A program made the translations under genes and the position numbers. From an uncultured Collinsella sp. (lineage in GTDB: Bacteria; Actinomycetota; Coriobacteriia; Coriobacteriales; Coriobacteriaceae), in assembly GCA_900547345.1 (NCBI GenBank), contig URGG01000002.1, positions 1 through 58,796 of the forward strand: a stretch of 58,796 nt of DNA. Direction: 5' to 3'. Position 1 is the stretch's first letter. The number at the start of each line of letters is the position of its first letter. The notes under the pieces are model-generated. The model had not been told where the DNA came from. It saw only the letters and a program-made list of their open reading frames with translations, and searched no databases. Of this stretch, positions 33,049-41,483 are shown in pieces.

Positions 33049-34259
33049 TGGGTATCGCCGATCACATCAAGAACGGAATATCGCGTCGCGGCTTCGTACT
33101 CGGTGGGGCTGCCGCGGGCGCTGCCACGGTACTTGCCGGATGCTCGAAAAAAACGGGCACCAGCGATGATGCCGCCGGCGAGCCGCAGGTTATCAAGGAC
33201 GATTCCAAGATCATCTCGATTACGGATGAGTACGAGGCAGTCGACATCGATCTTGAGCCGGCGGCGTCGTGGACGCTGCCTCTGGGTACGCTGCTGTACT
33301 ACTGCGACGGCGATTACGCCGCGGCGATGATGGCGCCCGCATCGGCGCTGCACGCCAACACACTCGGTGTGCTCAACCTGGGTGATGGCTCGCTTACCAC
33401 ATTAATCGAGGATCCTATCGAGGGCACGGGATATGCATTCTACGATGTCCGTGCCGGCGACGGCGTATTCGCGTGGGTTGAGATGAACTTTGCCAATTCA
33501 TCGTGGAAGCTCTACGCTCAAAATCTGTCGGGCGCTTCGCTCTCTGGCGACGTGGTTGAGCTCGATCGAGGTGGCAAGGACTATGATCCGCCCTTGTTTA
33601 CGGCGTTCGGGTCATCGGTCATCTGGTATAAAATGCCTTCGGCAGGCGGCAATAAAACGAGTAGTGATTCGTTTTGCTATCGTCGCTCGCTTGATGAATC
33701 CAAGGCCGAGGTAATTTGGAAATCGACGGGCCGCTTTGCATCGGCCCCGCGCGCGAGCGACGGCATTTTGACCATCTCGCCGCGTGTCCGCAACGACGAG
33801 GGCGTCTACTACGGCATAACGGCAATCGATCTGACCGACGGCAACAACACCAAGCGTGCCCAGTTGGTCCTCCCTTCGTCAGTTTCGCCTTTCGAGGCCG
33901 TATATATGGGCGATACCTTCGTGTTTTCTATCGAGGCGGCCTATAGTGGCGTGGGCAGCCTGGGCAATATGGGCACGTATATCGGTAATGAGGGAGGGCC
34001 GTACCTCTTCCTGTCACGCGAACCGCTCGCATGTGCGGCTGGCAAGAAGAATAAATACCTTGTTAAGGTACAGGCGTCGCATTTCCTGATCGACACCTCT
34101 GCCAAGACCTATGGCTCGCTGCTGTCGCCCGACCGCGCTTTGGAGTATGGCGATTATCCAGCTACGGCGGGAAAATCGGACTCATTCCTTACGTACGCCA
34201 CGGTGCGCAACAGCCAGGGTATACCAGAGACAGTCACTGCACGCCTATTCTCTCTTTAA
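33048..34259 (+). CDS. Tat-exported lipoprotein, unknown
   Basis: 403 aa. A twin-arginine signal (ISRRGFVLGG) runs into a hydrophobic stretch and a lipobox (VLAGC, Cys near residue 31), so it is probably folded in the cytoplasm, exported by Tat and lipid-anchored outside. The mature part has repeated Gly/Asp/Trp-containing strands (GVFAWVEMNF, SSVIWYKMPS, DTFVFSIEA) suggesting a beta-propeller. No catalytic motif is recognised. Start overlaps the TSCPD gene stop (TAATG). Confidence 0.75.
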   Translation: MGIADHIKNGISRRGFVLGGAAAGAATVLAGCSKKTGTSDDAAGEPQVIKDDSKIISITDEYEAVDIDLEPAASWTLPLGTLLYYCDGDYAAAMMAPASALHANTLGVLNLGDGSLTTLIEDPIEGTGYAFYDVRAGDGVFAWVEMNFANSSWKLYAQNLSGASLSGDVVELDRGGKDYDPPLFTAFGSSVIWYKMPSAGGNKTSSDSFCYRRSLDESKAEVIWKSTGRFASAPRASDGILTISPRVRNDEGVYYGITAIDLTDGNNTKRAQLVLPSSVSPFEAVYMGDTFVFSIEAAYSGVGSLGNMGTYIGNEGGPYLFLSREPLACAAGKKNKYLVKVQASHFLIDTSAKTYGSLLSPDRALEYGDYPATAGKSDSFLTYATVRNSQGIPETVTARLFSL

Positions 34260-34318
34260 GCTTAGAGGGGTTAAAAAGGCGCCAACAGGGGAATAAACGC
34301 GTTGTAATTGTGAGTACC

Positions 34319-34357
34319 GCCCGCCGAGCTGCCGCGTCATAGCGGCATCTGGCGGGC
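34319..34357 (+). other. Strong nested stem-loop upstream of response regulator
   Basis: Outer stem GCCCGCC/GGCGGGC and inner stem GCCGC/GCGGC. It is not followed by a T run, so a simple terminator is unlikely; a leader structure or protein-binding site is possible. Confidence 0.4.
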
Positions 34358-34412
34358 TCAGGTGCGTTAAAATGGGCTTGTTCTTAGCTAATTGAGACAG
34401 GGGGGCCGTGTT

Positions 34413-35135
34413 ATGGCTTCAGATGCAAAAAAGATTCTGCTGGTCGAGGATGAGAAGGCAATCCGTGACGCCGTCGCTGCCTATCTCGAGCGCGAAGGCT
34501 ACTGGGTTGTGGGCGTCGGCGACGGCCAGTCCGCGATCGAGGAGTTCGAGAAGCATCAGTTCGACCTGGTCGTGCTCGACCTTATGCTCCCCAAGATCCC
34601 CGGCGAGCGCGTTTGCCGCACCATTCGCGATACCTCGGATGTCCCCATCATCATGCTGACGGCTAAGGGCGAGATCGAGGACCGTATTATCGGTCTTGAG
34701 CTCGGCGCCGACGACTATCTGATTAAGCCGTTCTCGCCGCGCGAGCTCGTCGCCCGCGTTCGCGCTCTGTTCCGCCGTGCCCATCAGGCCGACGAGCCCG
34801 CCGTCGAGGTACTCGACTTCGGCGATCTGGTCATCGATATCTCGGGCCACAAGATCTTGGTCGAGGGCAAGGAAGTCGATCTGACGGCTTCCGAGTTCAA
34901 GCTGCTCACCACGCTTGCCCGCCATCCCGGCCGTGTGTATAACCGCATGGAGCTGGTCGAGAAAGTGCTCGGGTATGACTTTGAGGGCTATGAGCGCACC
35001 ATCGATAGCCACGTGAAGAATCTTCGCGCCAAGCTGGGCGATGATCCCAAGAAGCCCAAGTGGCTCTACACCGTCCATGGTGTCGGCTATCGCTTCGAGG
35101 CTCCGGCCAAGACCGATAAGTCGGACGAGAAATAG
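34413..35135 (+). CDS. Two-component response regulator, OmpR/PhoB type
   Basis: 240 aa. Receiver domain with acidic pocket VEDE, phospho-acceptor Asp56 (VVLDLMLP), Thr83 (MLTAKG) and Lys in LIKPFSP; winged-helix DNA-binding domain from about residue 130 with LTASEFKLLTTLARHPGRVYNR and HVKNLRAKLGDDP. The ATG at 34413 follows a GGGGGG purine tract. It is followed 11 bp later by its histidine kinase. Target genes cannot be told from sequence. Confidence 0.95.
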   Translation: MASDAKKILLVEDEKAIRDAVAAYLEREGYWVVGVGDGQSAIEEFEKHQFDLVVLDLMLPKIPGERVCRTIRDTSDVPIIMLTAKGEIEDRIIGLELGADDYLIKPFSPRELVARVRALFRRAHQADEPAVEVLDFGDLVIDISGHKILVEGKEVDLTASEFKLLTTLARHPGRVYNRMELVEKVLGYDFEGYERTIDSHVKNLRAKLGDDPKKPKWLYTVHGVGYRFEAPAKTDKSDEK

Positions 35136-35146
35136 GGAAATCACAT

Positions 35147-36712
35147 ATGACACCTGCGCGCTTTGAAATCGGACAAAAGCACAAGCAGGAGAGCGAGGCG
35201 GGTTCCAAGGCTAGTTGGAACACGCCTCGTTCCGATTCACGGCCAACGATGAGCTATCCCTCGCGCATGGCACTTGCTTTTGCTCTGACATCGCTCATGA
35301 CAGTATTGGTGCTGGTGGGCGTTGTCTCTGTTGTGTGGGGCACGGTCTTTTCGGATTACACGCGCTCCAATATCGTCGAAATCGCAAATTCCGCTGCCGA
35401 GAAGTTGGCGACCTCATATGAGGAAAACGGCTCTTGGACCGCGGGAGAACTGCGCACGGTCGCAACGTCGAGTTTGGTTTCCGACGATCTGGGCATGCAG
35501 GTCGTCAATAAAAAGGGCGTGATCGTTTATGACGATTCCTGGCCCTCGGCAAGCGCCACCGCCGATGTACGCGAAAACCAGGCTACGACCGACGACACGA
35601 GCGGCAAGAGGGCATCGCATAGCCCGGTCTCGTCTGCTCCAACCGACTCCGATAGCGTTGCTAACGTCGAGATTGTAACGTCTTCCGGCGAGCATGTCGG
35701 ACAGGTAAAGCTGTGGGCCATCGGCTCCGACGCTCTGCTCACCAAGGCGGACTCTGCGTTTAGGGAGAAGACCTTTAACGCCATGGCCCTCGCCGCGGTT
35801 GTTGCAATCTGCATTTCGGTCGTTATCGGATCGCTCGTGTCGCGCATGCTCACCAAGCCGATTCATCGCATCACCAGTACCGCAAAGCAAATCCGTGACG
35901 GCGACCTGTCGGCTCGCACGGGACTGCGCGGTGATGACGAGATCGATCAGCTGGGTGAGACCTTCGATGAGATGGCCACTTCGCTCGAGAAGGATATGAA
36001 ACACGAGAAGCGCCTGACCTCAGACGTTGCACACGAGCTTCGCACGCCGCTTATGGCCATGCTCGCAACGGTCGAGGCCATGCAGGATGGCGTGTATCCC
36101 ACCGACGATGAGCATTTGGAAACCGTTGCTTCCGAGACGCGTCGCCTGGCTCGTCTGGTGCAGCAGATGCTCGACCTGTCGCGCATGGAAAACAGCACGG
36201 CTCCGCTCAACCTTGAGCCGGTGGACATGGTTCCTTTCGTGCGTTCCATCGTTAATGCCCAGGAGCGCCTGTTTGTCGACCGCGATCTGCGCCTGCGTTT
36301 TGCGGACGAGACCCAGGGTCACGACGATGTCGTCGAGGCCGATCCCGACATGATCACGCAATGTGTTATCAACCTCATGAGCAACGCCATGCGCTACACC
36401 CCCGAGGGCGGTTGGGTCGTGGTGTCGGTGCTCAGTGACCGCAAGCACGTCAGCATTGCCGTTTCTGATACCGGCATCGGTATTGCCAAGGACGATTTGT
36501 CGCGCATCTTCGGGCGGTTTTGGCGCGCCGATGCCAGCCGCGCCCGCGAAGCTGGCGGCCTGGGCGTTGGCCTCGCCGTGACCAAGCAGATCGTCGAGCG
36601 TCACCATGGCTACATATCCGTGGAGTCGGAGCTTGGAAAGGGTACGACTTTTACAATTCATCTGCCCCGCGAGCACACGGCAGACGCGGCATCTACTACA
36701 ATGGAGCACTAG
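35147..36712 (+). CDS. Membrane sensor histidine kinase
   Basis: 521 aa. Hydrophobic segments near residues 43-66 and 209-233 enclose an extracytoplasmic sensor loop of about 140 residues; then HAMP (KPIHRITSTAKQIRDGDLSAR), HisKA with His296 in SDVAHELRTPL, and HATPase_c with NLMSNAMRYTP, DTGIGIAKDD and GGLGVGLAV. It forms a pair with the preceding regulator. The loop is Ser/Thr/Asp-rich and gives no ligand clue. Confidence 0.95.
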   Translation: MTPARFEIGQKHKQESEAGSKASWNTPRSDSRPTMSYPSRMALAFALTSLMTVLVLVGVVSVVWGTVFSDYTRSNIVEIANSAAEKLATSYEENGSWTAGELRTVATSSLVSDDLGMQVVNKKGVIVYDDSWPSASATADVRENQATTDDTSGKRASHSPVSSAPTDSDSVANVEIVTSSGEHVGQVKLWAIGSDALLTKADSAFREKTFNAMALAAVVAICISVVIGSLVSRMLTKPIHRITSTAKQIRDGDLSARTGLRGDDEIDQLGETFDEMATSLEKDMKHEKRLTSDVAHELRTPLMAMLATVEAMQDGVYPTDDEHLETVASETRRLARLVQQMLDLSRMENSTAPLNLEPVDMVPFVRSIVNAQERLFVDRDLRLRFADETQGHDDVVEADPDMITQCVINLMSNAMRYTPEGGWVVVSVLSDRKHVSIAVSDTGIGIAKDDLSRIFGRFWRADASRAREAGGLGVGLAVTKQIVERHHGYISVESELGKGTTFTIHLPREHTADAASTTMEH

Positions 36713-36770
36713 CTTTTCGTTATTCGGTGAAGGAGGGGCCGCGTCCCTGCCGCTCCGAGTTTGCGAAAAC

Positions 36771-36790
36771 ATGCGGGAAAGAACCCGCAT
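36771..36790 (+). other. Short hairpin upstream of purC
   Basis: ATGCGGG / CCCGCAT with a 6-nt loop followed by TTTCTG; a weak terminator or leader structure between the kinase and purC. Confidence 0.35.
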
Positions 36791-36821
36791 TTCTGTCGTA
36801 TTTAGGTAAGGAGTGACTCAC

Positions 36822-37709
36822 GTGACAACGATGGAGCGTCGTCCGGATTCCCGTGGCAAGGTTCGTGATATTTACGATGCCGGTGAAAACCTGCTGATGG
36901 TCGCCACCGACCGCATTTCTGCGTTTGACTTCATTCTTCCCGACGAGATTCCGTTTAAGGGAGAGGTACTCAATCGCATCTCGGCATTCTGGTTCGATAA
37001 GTTTGCTGACATCGTCCCCAACCATCTCGTTTCCATCGACCCGGCGGATTTCCCCGAGGAGTTTGCTGAGTATCGTGACTACCTCGCTGGCCGCGCCATG
37101 CTGGTTAAGAAGGCCCAGACGATTCCTATCGAGTGCATCGTCCGCGGCTATCTGACCGGTTCGGGCAAGAAGACCTACGACGAGAACGGCACCGTCTGCG
37201 GCATCCAGCTGCCTGAGGGCCTGACCGAGGCTTCCAAGCTTCCCGAGCCGCTGTTCACGCCGTCCACGAAGGCCGAGATCGGTGACCACGACGAGAACAT
37301 CTCGTTCGAGCGTTGCTGCGAGATCGTGGGCGAGGACATCGCCACGCAGATTCGTGACCTTTCCCTCAAGATCTACAAGGCCGCTGCCGAGTACGCCGCG
37401 ACCCGTGGCATCATCATTGCCGACACCAAGTTCGAGTTTGGTGTCATTGATGGCAAGGTCACGCTGATCGACGAGTGCCTCACGCCCGACTCCAGCCGTT
37501 TCTGGCCTGCTGCCAGCTACGAGGAGGGCAAGATCCAGCCTAGCTACGACAAGCAATTCGTCCGCAATTGGCTCAAGGCCAACTGGGATATGACGGGGGA
37601 GACCCCGCACCTGCCCGCCGAGGTCATCGATGGCACGTCCGAGCGCTATCGCGAGGCCTTCCAGATCATCACGGGCTCCCAGTTCACAAGCATGAAGGAG
37701 AACGCATAA
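36822..37709 (+). CDS. purC: Phosphoribosylaminoimidazole-succinocarboxamide synthase
   Basis: 295-aa SAICAR synthase, the long (about 300 aa) subtype. Motifs: RGKVRDIYDAG, TDRISAFDF, IECIVRGYLTGSG and LIDECLTPDSSRFW. The GTG at 36822 is preferred because AAGGAG lies 8 bp before it; an in-frame GTG at 36813 overlaps the ribosome site. It makes the direct substrate of PurB, encoded 4 kb upstream. Confidence 0.96.
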   Translation: MTTMERRPDSRGKVRDIYDAGENLLMVATDRISAFDFILPDEIPFKGEVLNRISAFWFDKFADIVPNHLVSIDPADFPEEFAEYRDYLAGRAMLVKKAQTIPIECIVRGYLTGSGKKTYDENGTVCGIQLPEGLTEASKLPEPLFTPSTKAEIGDHDENISFERCCEIVGEDIATQIRDLSLKIYKAAAEYAATRGIIIADTKFEFGVIDGKVTLIDECLTPDSSRFWPAASYEEGKIQPSYDKQFVRNWLKANWDMTGETPHLPAEVIDGTSERYREAFQIITGSQFTSMKENA

Positions 37710-38285
37710 GTGAGTACCCGTAGCGCCACGAACAAGCGCACGCAATCCCACGAAGTTACCGGGGTTGCGCGCAAGTCTGCCGCATCTGCTAAGCCCGCCC
37801 GTCAAGCAGCGAGCTCCGTTCGCGTCGTGCCGGCTTCGTCTAAGGCACGCCGCAAAGAGCTCGAGAAGGGCGAGAACCTCGAGGGCCTCTCTAAAGAGGA
37901 GAAGCGCGCCCGCAAGGCTAAGCAGCGCGCCAAGGAGGACCGCATCTATACGGTGTCGAATATCCTCCTCAAGCAGGACGAGGACTACACCAAGCGCCGT
38001 CGCATCTGGTGGATTGTGCTCGCCATTGGCATGGTGCTCGTCGTGGCAATTTGGGCCTCGCTGTACTTCGCTCCCGCTGGCATGGTGTCCAGCCCCGTCC
38101 AGATGGTCGGTATTGTTTTGTCCTACGTCGTCATTCTGGGTGACTTTATCTACGACTTCGCTCGTATTCGTCCCTTGCGCAACATGTACCGCGCGCAGGC
38201 CGAGGGTATGTCCGAGAACAAGCTCAACGCTCTTATTGAGCGCGCGGCTGCCGAGGAGGACAAGAAGGACTCCAAGAAGAAGTAG
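37710..38285 (+). CDS. Two-helix membrane protein with basic N-terminus
   Basis: 191 aa, unrecognised. The first 90 residues are very basic and Ala/Ser-rich (RKELEKG, KRARKAKQRAKED); two hydrophobic helices follow near residues 100-120 and 128-148 (WWIVLAIGMVLVVAIWASLYF, VQMVGIVLSYVVILGDFIY); the C-terminus ends in KKDSKKK. The GTG start is directly after the purC stop, so it is probably coupled to purC. A terminator follows. Confidence 0.7.
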   Translation: MSTRSATNKRTQSHEVTGVARKSAASAKPARQAASSVRVVPASSKARRKELEKGENLEGLSKEEKRARKAKQRAKEDRIYTVSNILLKQDEDYTKRRRIWWIVLAIGMVLVVAIWASLYFAPAGMVSSPVQMVGIVLSYVVILGDFIYDFARIRPLRNMYRAQAEGMSENKLNALIERAAAEEDKKDSKKK

Positions 38286-38315
38286 CGTTTGCATACATAC
38301 TTATCGCTAAGATAT

Positions 38316-38346
38316 AAGGCGCGTCGTTTTTGCGGCGCGCCTTTTT
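38316..38346 (+). terminator. Terminator after purC operon
   Basis: Stem AAGGCGCG / CGCGCCTT around a T-rich loop, followed by a T run. Confidence 0.85.
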
Positions 38347-38374
38347 ACTGTTCTATAGATAGATGGAGTGGCAC

Positions 38375-39655
38375 ATGATTCGAGCTGCCCTGACGGTCGA
38401 AGAGGCTCTGGAGGGCATGAAGGCCCTGGAGCCCAAGATTAAAAACTACGCGCGCCTGGTCGTCCGCAAGGGCGTAAACGTCAAGCCCGGTCAGGAGGTC
38501 GTCGTTCAGTCTCCGGTCGAGTGCGCGCCGTTTGCGCGCGTGGTGGTCGCGGAGGCCTATGCCGCCGGCGCCGGCCACGTGACGGTCATTTGGGCCGATG
38601 ATGCCGTGACGAGGCTCACGTACGAGCATGTCGAGAAAAGCTATTTTGAGCAGACACCCGAGTGGAAGCGCATGCAGCTGGATTCCTTGGCCCAGGATGG
38701 TGCCTGCTTTGTCTTTATCGAAGGTGCGGATCCTGCGGCCCTCAAGGGCATCGATCCAGCCAAGCCGGCCGCGGCATCAAAGGCGAGGAATACGCAGTGC
38801 AAAGTTTTCCGCCGTGGACTGGATTACAACATCAATCCGTGGTGCATCGCCGGCGCTCCGGTCGTGGCTTGGGCGCACGAGGTGTTCCCGGGAGACGCCG
38901 ATGAGGTTGCAATCTATAAGCTGTGGAATGCGATTCTGCACACCGCGCGCGCCGATGGCCAGGACCCAGAGAGCGACTGGGAACTCCATGACGCCGCATT
39001 CGAAAAGAACCTGCGTTTCCTGAACGACAATCGTTTCGACTACCTGCATTACACCGCGGCAAATGGAACCGATCTGATGATTGGCATGACGAAGGGTCAC
39101 GAGTGGGCCGGCGGCAAGGGCAAGACGCCCGATGGACATCCCTTCTTCCCCAACATTCCCACCGAGGAAGTCTTCACCTCGCCCGATCGCATGCGCGCCG
39201 ACGGTATCGTGTACTCGGCCATGCCGCTCATCCACCACGGCAATAAAGTCGACGATTTTTGGATTAAGTTCGAGAGCGGCCGCGTGGTGGACTACGACGC
39301 CCGCGTGGGCAAGGCAACGCTCGCAAGTATCATCGATACTGACGAGGGCGCTGCTCACCTGGGAGAGGTCGCGCTCATTTCCAAGAACACGCCGATCCGC
39401 GAAAGTGGCGTACTGTTCTACGATACGCTCTATGACGAGAACGCTAGCTGCCATCTCGCGCTAGGTGTCGGTTTCCCCGAATGCATCGAGGGTGGGTATG
39501 ACATGTCCAAGGAGGAGCTCCTGGAGCATGGCGTTAACGTCTCGAGCACGCACGTCGATTTTATGATCGGCACGGACGACATCGATATTACGGGCATTAC
39601 GCCTGATGGACGTGAAGTTGTGATTTTCCAGAACGGCCAATGGAGTTGGGAATAG
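38375..39655 (+). CDS. Aminopeptidase, M29 family
   Basis: 426 aa, close to the usual 410 of PepS/AmpS-type metallo-aminopeptidases. Seen: KPGQEVVVQSPVE (N-terminal domain), FPNIPTEEVFTSPDR with the metal-binding Glu pair, YSAMPLIHHGNKVD, and the C-terminal STHVDFMIGTDDIDITG with His and Asp ligands. It releases N-terminal residues from peptides in the cytoplasm. The ATG at 38375 has GGAG 6 bp upstream; an in-frame ATG at 38363 overlaps this site. Confidence 0.93.
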   Translation: MIRAALTVEEALEGMKALEPKIKNYARLVVRKGVNVKPGQEVVVQSPVECAPFARVVVAEAYAAGAGHVTVIWADDAVTRLTYEHVEKSYFEQTPEWKRMQLDSLAQDGACFVFIEGADPAALKGIDPAKPAAASKARNTQCKVFRRGLDYNINPWCIAGAPVVAWAHEVFPGDADEVAIYKLWNAILHTARADGQDPESDWELHDAAFEKNLRFLNDNRFDYLHYTAANGTDLMIGMTKGHEWAGGKGKTPDGHPFFPNIPTEEVFTSPDRMRADGIVYSAMPLIHHGNKVDDFWIKFESGRVVDYDARVGKATLASIIDTDEGAAHLGEVALISKNTPIRESGVLFYDTLYDENASCHLALGVGFPECIEGGYDMSKEELLEHGVNVSSTHVDFMIGTDDIDITGITPDGREVVIFQNGQWSWE

Positions 39656-39674
39656 TCCCAGACCGTGGTACAAT
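39646..39674 (+). promoter_or_regulatory. tRNA-Lys promoter
   Basis: TTGGGA, 17-bp spacer, TACAAT, 9 bp before the tRNA; it overlaps the end of the aminopeptidase gene. Confidence 0.6.
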
Positions 39675-39683
39675 GCCACCCGC

Positions 39684-39759
39684 GGGCCGTTAGCTCAGCT
39701 GGCAGAGCAGGGGACTTTTAATCCCAAGGTCCAGGGTTCGAACCCCTGACGGCCCACCA
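39684..39759 (+). tRNA. tRNA-Lys (TTT)
   Basis: 76 nt with CCA. Acceptor GGGCCGT/ACGGCCC, anticodon loop CTTTTAA (TTT), T-arm CAGGGTTCGAACCCCTG. Confidence 0.96.
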
Positions 39760-39768
39760 TAGAATAGA

Positions 39769-39797
39769 AAAGCGACTGGCGGATGCCGGCCGCTTTT
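39769..39797 (+). terminator. Terminator after tRNA-Lys
   Basis: AAAGCG...CGCTTT stem with inner GGC/GCC pairing and six Ts. Confidence 0.8.
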
Positions 39798-39807
39798 TTG
39801 TTGCCAA

Positions 39808-39940
39808 GGCATGGGTTCGAACCCGTCGGGGCGCGGAGCTGAGTAAACGCGTGAGCGTTTGCCAGCGCAGCTCGCAAGGCGCGAAGCGCCGCAGCGGTCC
39901 GCACGCGCGGAGCGCGGGCGCGATTCCCTTCCCCGCCACC
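39808..39940 (+). repeat. tRNA-tail repeat element C
   Basis: About 133 bp after the tRNA-Lys terminator, laid out like element A. It starts with a T-arm-like palindrome (GGGTTCGAACCC), then AAACGC-GTGA-GCGTTT, GGCGC-GAA-GCGCC and a GCGC-rich hairpin, and ends in a tRNA-like 3' tail (GATTCCCTTCCCCGCCACC) that belongs to neither tRNA-Lys nor tRNA-Gly. A second terminator follows, as if after a real tRNA. Confidence 0.72.
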
Positions 39941-39950
39941 TTGAATTGAC

Positions 39951-39982
39951 TAGGACCTCTGCAAAGGGGTCCTTTTCTTTTA
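39951..39982 (+). terminator. Terminator-like hairpin after element C
   Basis: AGGACC / GGTCCT stem followed by TTTTCTTTT. Confidence 0.65.
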
Positions 39983-39995
39983 TCGAGGGCTCTGC

Positions 39996-40226
39996 GGAAA
40001 TTGCGTCCCGGAATTTGGCTTCAGAGTGGGATGCGTTTTCCGCTTTGAGGCCGCTTGGGAAAGCGCGACCCGGAATCCGGCGTCAGAATGGGATGTGCTT
40101 TCCTTTTGCGGTCTTTGGTGGAAACTGCGTCCCAGATCCCGCGCTCAGAACGGGATGCATTTTCCGGTCGAGGCCTCGAACGGAAAATGCATCCCAGTCT
40201 TTTGCGAAAAACGGGATGCGCTTTCC
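39996..40226. repeat. Array of eight alternately inverted GGGATGCNNTTTCC motifs
   Basis: A 14-15 bp motif, about GGGATGCRYTTTCC, appears eight times in strictly alternating orientation: 39996-40009 (-), 40027-40041 (+), 40057-40071 (-), 40089-40103 (+), 40120-40133 (-), 40151-40165 (+), 40182-40195 (-), 40212-40226 (+). Spacers are 15-18 nt and themselves alternate between two related types, giving a unit of about 62 bp repeated about 3.5 times. The pair at 40151-40195 is a nearly perfect 45-bp palindrome with an inner TCGAGGCCTCGA. Each neighbouring pair can fold as a hairpin. An ORF through it exists but is an upstream extension of the glycosidase frame, not a gene. Confidence 0.85.
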
Positions 40227-40415
40227 GGCCGCCTACTTCCGGCGCATATGTACATCTCGGCGCGCCATCTCGGGCCCGCCCAGATATTCCTCCCGCTTTT
40301 GCGCCACTTTACAGACCGTTCGGTCGTCTGTCCGCACGCGCGGGTATACTCAAAACGATACTTTTCCTATGCAATACGATGCAGGCTCGGCCTGCACGAT
40401 CCGAAGGGGGCAGTG

Positions 40416-41477
40416 ATGGAGAGGATACTCGGCGTTAATCTCTCTGGCTGGTTTATTCCCGAGCCTTGGGTGACCCCGTCGCTATACGCGGCGACCGGTG
40501 CATCCAATGCGGCCGAGCTGCAGGAGGCCATGGGCACCGCCGCCTATAACGAGCGCATGCGCCGTCATTACGAGACGTTTGTGAGCGAGGATGATTTCCG
40601 TCGCATGGCGCAGATCGGCCTCAACGCCGTGCGCCTGCCGGTGCCTTGGTATGCCTTTGGCTCACAGGAGTCCGATGCCTCCTACATCTCGGTTGTCGAT
40701 TACATCGACCGCGCGATTGAGTGGGCTGCCAAGTACGACATCCGCGTGCTGCTCGATCTGGCGACGGTGCCCGGTGGCCAGGGCGATTCCAACGATTCGC
40801 CCGCCACGCCGGAGGCTGTTGCCGAGTGGCATTCGTCCACCAACGGTCGTCATGTCGCACTCGACGTGCTCGAGCGCCTGGCCGATCGCTACGGCGAGGC
40901 CGAGAGCCTGCTGGGCATTGAGCTGCTGGATACGCCGCAGATGAGTGTCCGCAAGAGCCTCTTCACCATGACGGATGGCATTCCGGCCCACTACCTGCGC
41001 AACTTCTATCGCGATGCCTATGAGCTCGTCCGTTCGTATATGCCCGAGGATAAGATCGTCGTCTTTTCGTCTTCGGGGCATCCCAGCGAGTGGAAGCATT
41101 TTATGCGCGGCGCCAAGTACAAGAACGTCTACATGGACCTTCACCTGTACCATTACCGCGACGAGTATGCGCTCGATATCACGAGCCCCCGCGGGCTGAC
41201 GACGGCGATTTCGCGCAACAAGCGCGAGCTTAAAGAAGCGATTTCGACTGGGTTCCCCGTGCTGGTGGGCGAATGGTCGGGCGCGGCGATCTTTGCCAAC
41301 TCGTCGGTTACGCCCGAGGGCCGCAATGCCTACGAGCGCGTGTTTATCGCCAACCAGCTGGCTTCGTTTGCGCCGGCTGCCGGTTGGTTCTTCCAAACGT
41401 GGAAGACCGAGAAGCGAATTGCGGCATGGGACGCCCGCGCGGCGCTCGGTACGCTCGAGCGCGGCATGATTGAATAG
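40416..41477 (+). CDS. GH5-like glycosidase (exo-beta-glucanase type), acid/base residue changed
   Basis: 353 aa, cytoplasmic (no signal peptide). It resembles GH5 exo-1,3-beta-glucanases: GVNLSGWFIPEPWVTPS, DDFRRMAQIGLNAVRLPVPWYA, LHLYHYRDE and the nucleophile motif PVLVGEWSG (Glu286). The acid/base motif, normally GIELLNEP, is GIELLDTP, so the catalytic Glu is replaced by Thr173. Activity is therefore uncertain: a pseudoenzyme, a binding protein, or another residue serving as acid. The ATG at 40416 follows AAGGGGG; the frame is open far upstream through the repeat array, which is not coding. Confidence 0.78.
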   Translation: MERILGVNLSGWFIPEPWVTPSLYAATGASNAAELQEAMGTAAYNERMRRHYETFVSEDDFRRMAQIGLNAVRLPVPWYAFGSQESDASYISVVDYIDRAIEWAAKYDIRVLLDLATVPGGQGDSNDSPATPEAVAEWHSSTNGRHVALDVLERLADRYGEAESLLGIELLDTPQMSVRKSLFTMTDGIPAHYLRNFYRDAYELVRSYMPEDKIVVFSSSGHPSEWKHFMRGAKYKNVYMDLHLYHYRDEYALDITSPRGLTTAISRNKRELKEAISTGFPVLVGEWSGAAIFANSSVTPEGRNAYERVFIANQLASFAPAAGWFFQTWKTEKRIAAWDARAALGTLERGMIE

Positions 41478-41483
41478 GTTGAT

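Noticed and set aside
39695..39939. Short minus-strand frames across tRNA-Lys and element C
   Set aside because: They read antisense through a tRNA; the encoded GFEPW-type peptide is a well-known artefact of tRNA T-arms.
39996..40226. CRISPR array
   Set aside because: Repeats alternate in orientation, spacers are similar to one another, and no cas gene is present.
40026..40415. Upstream extension of the glycosidase frame through the repeat array
   Set aside because: The sequence there is a hairpin array, and a ribosome site lies directly before the ATG at 40416.
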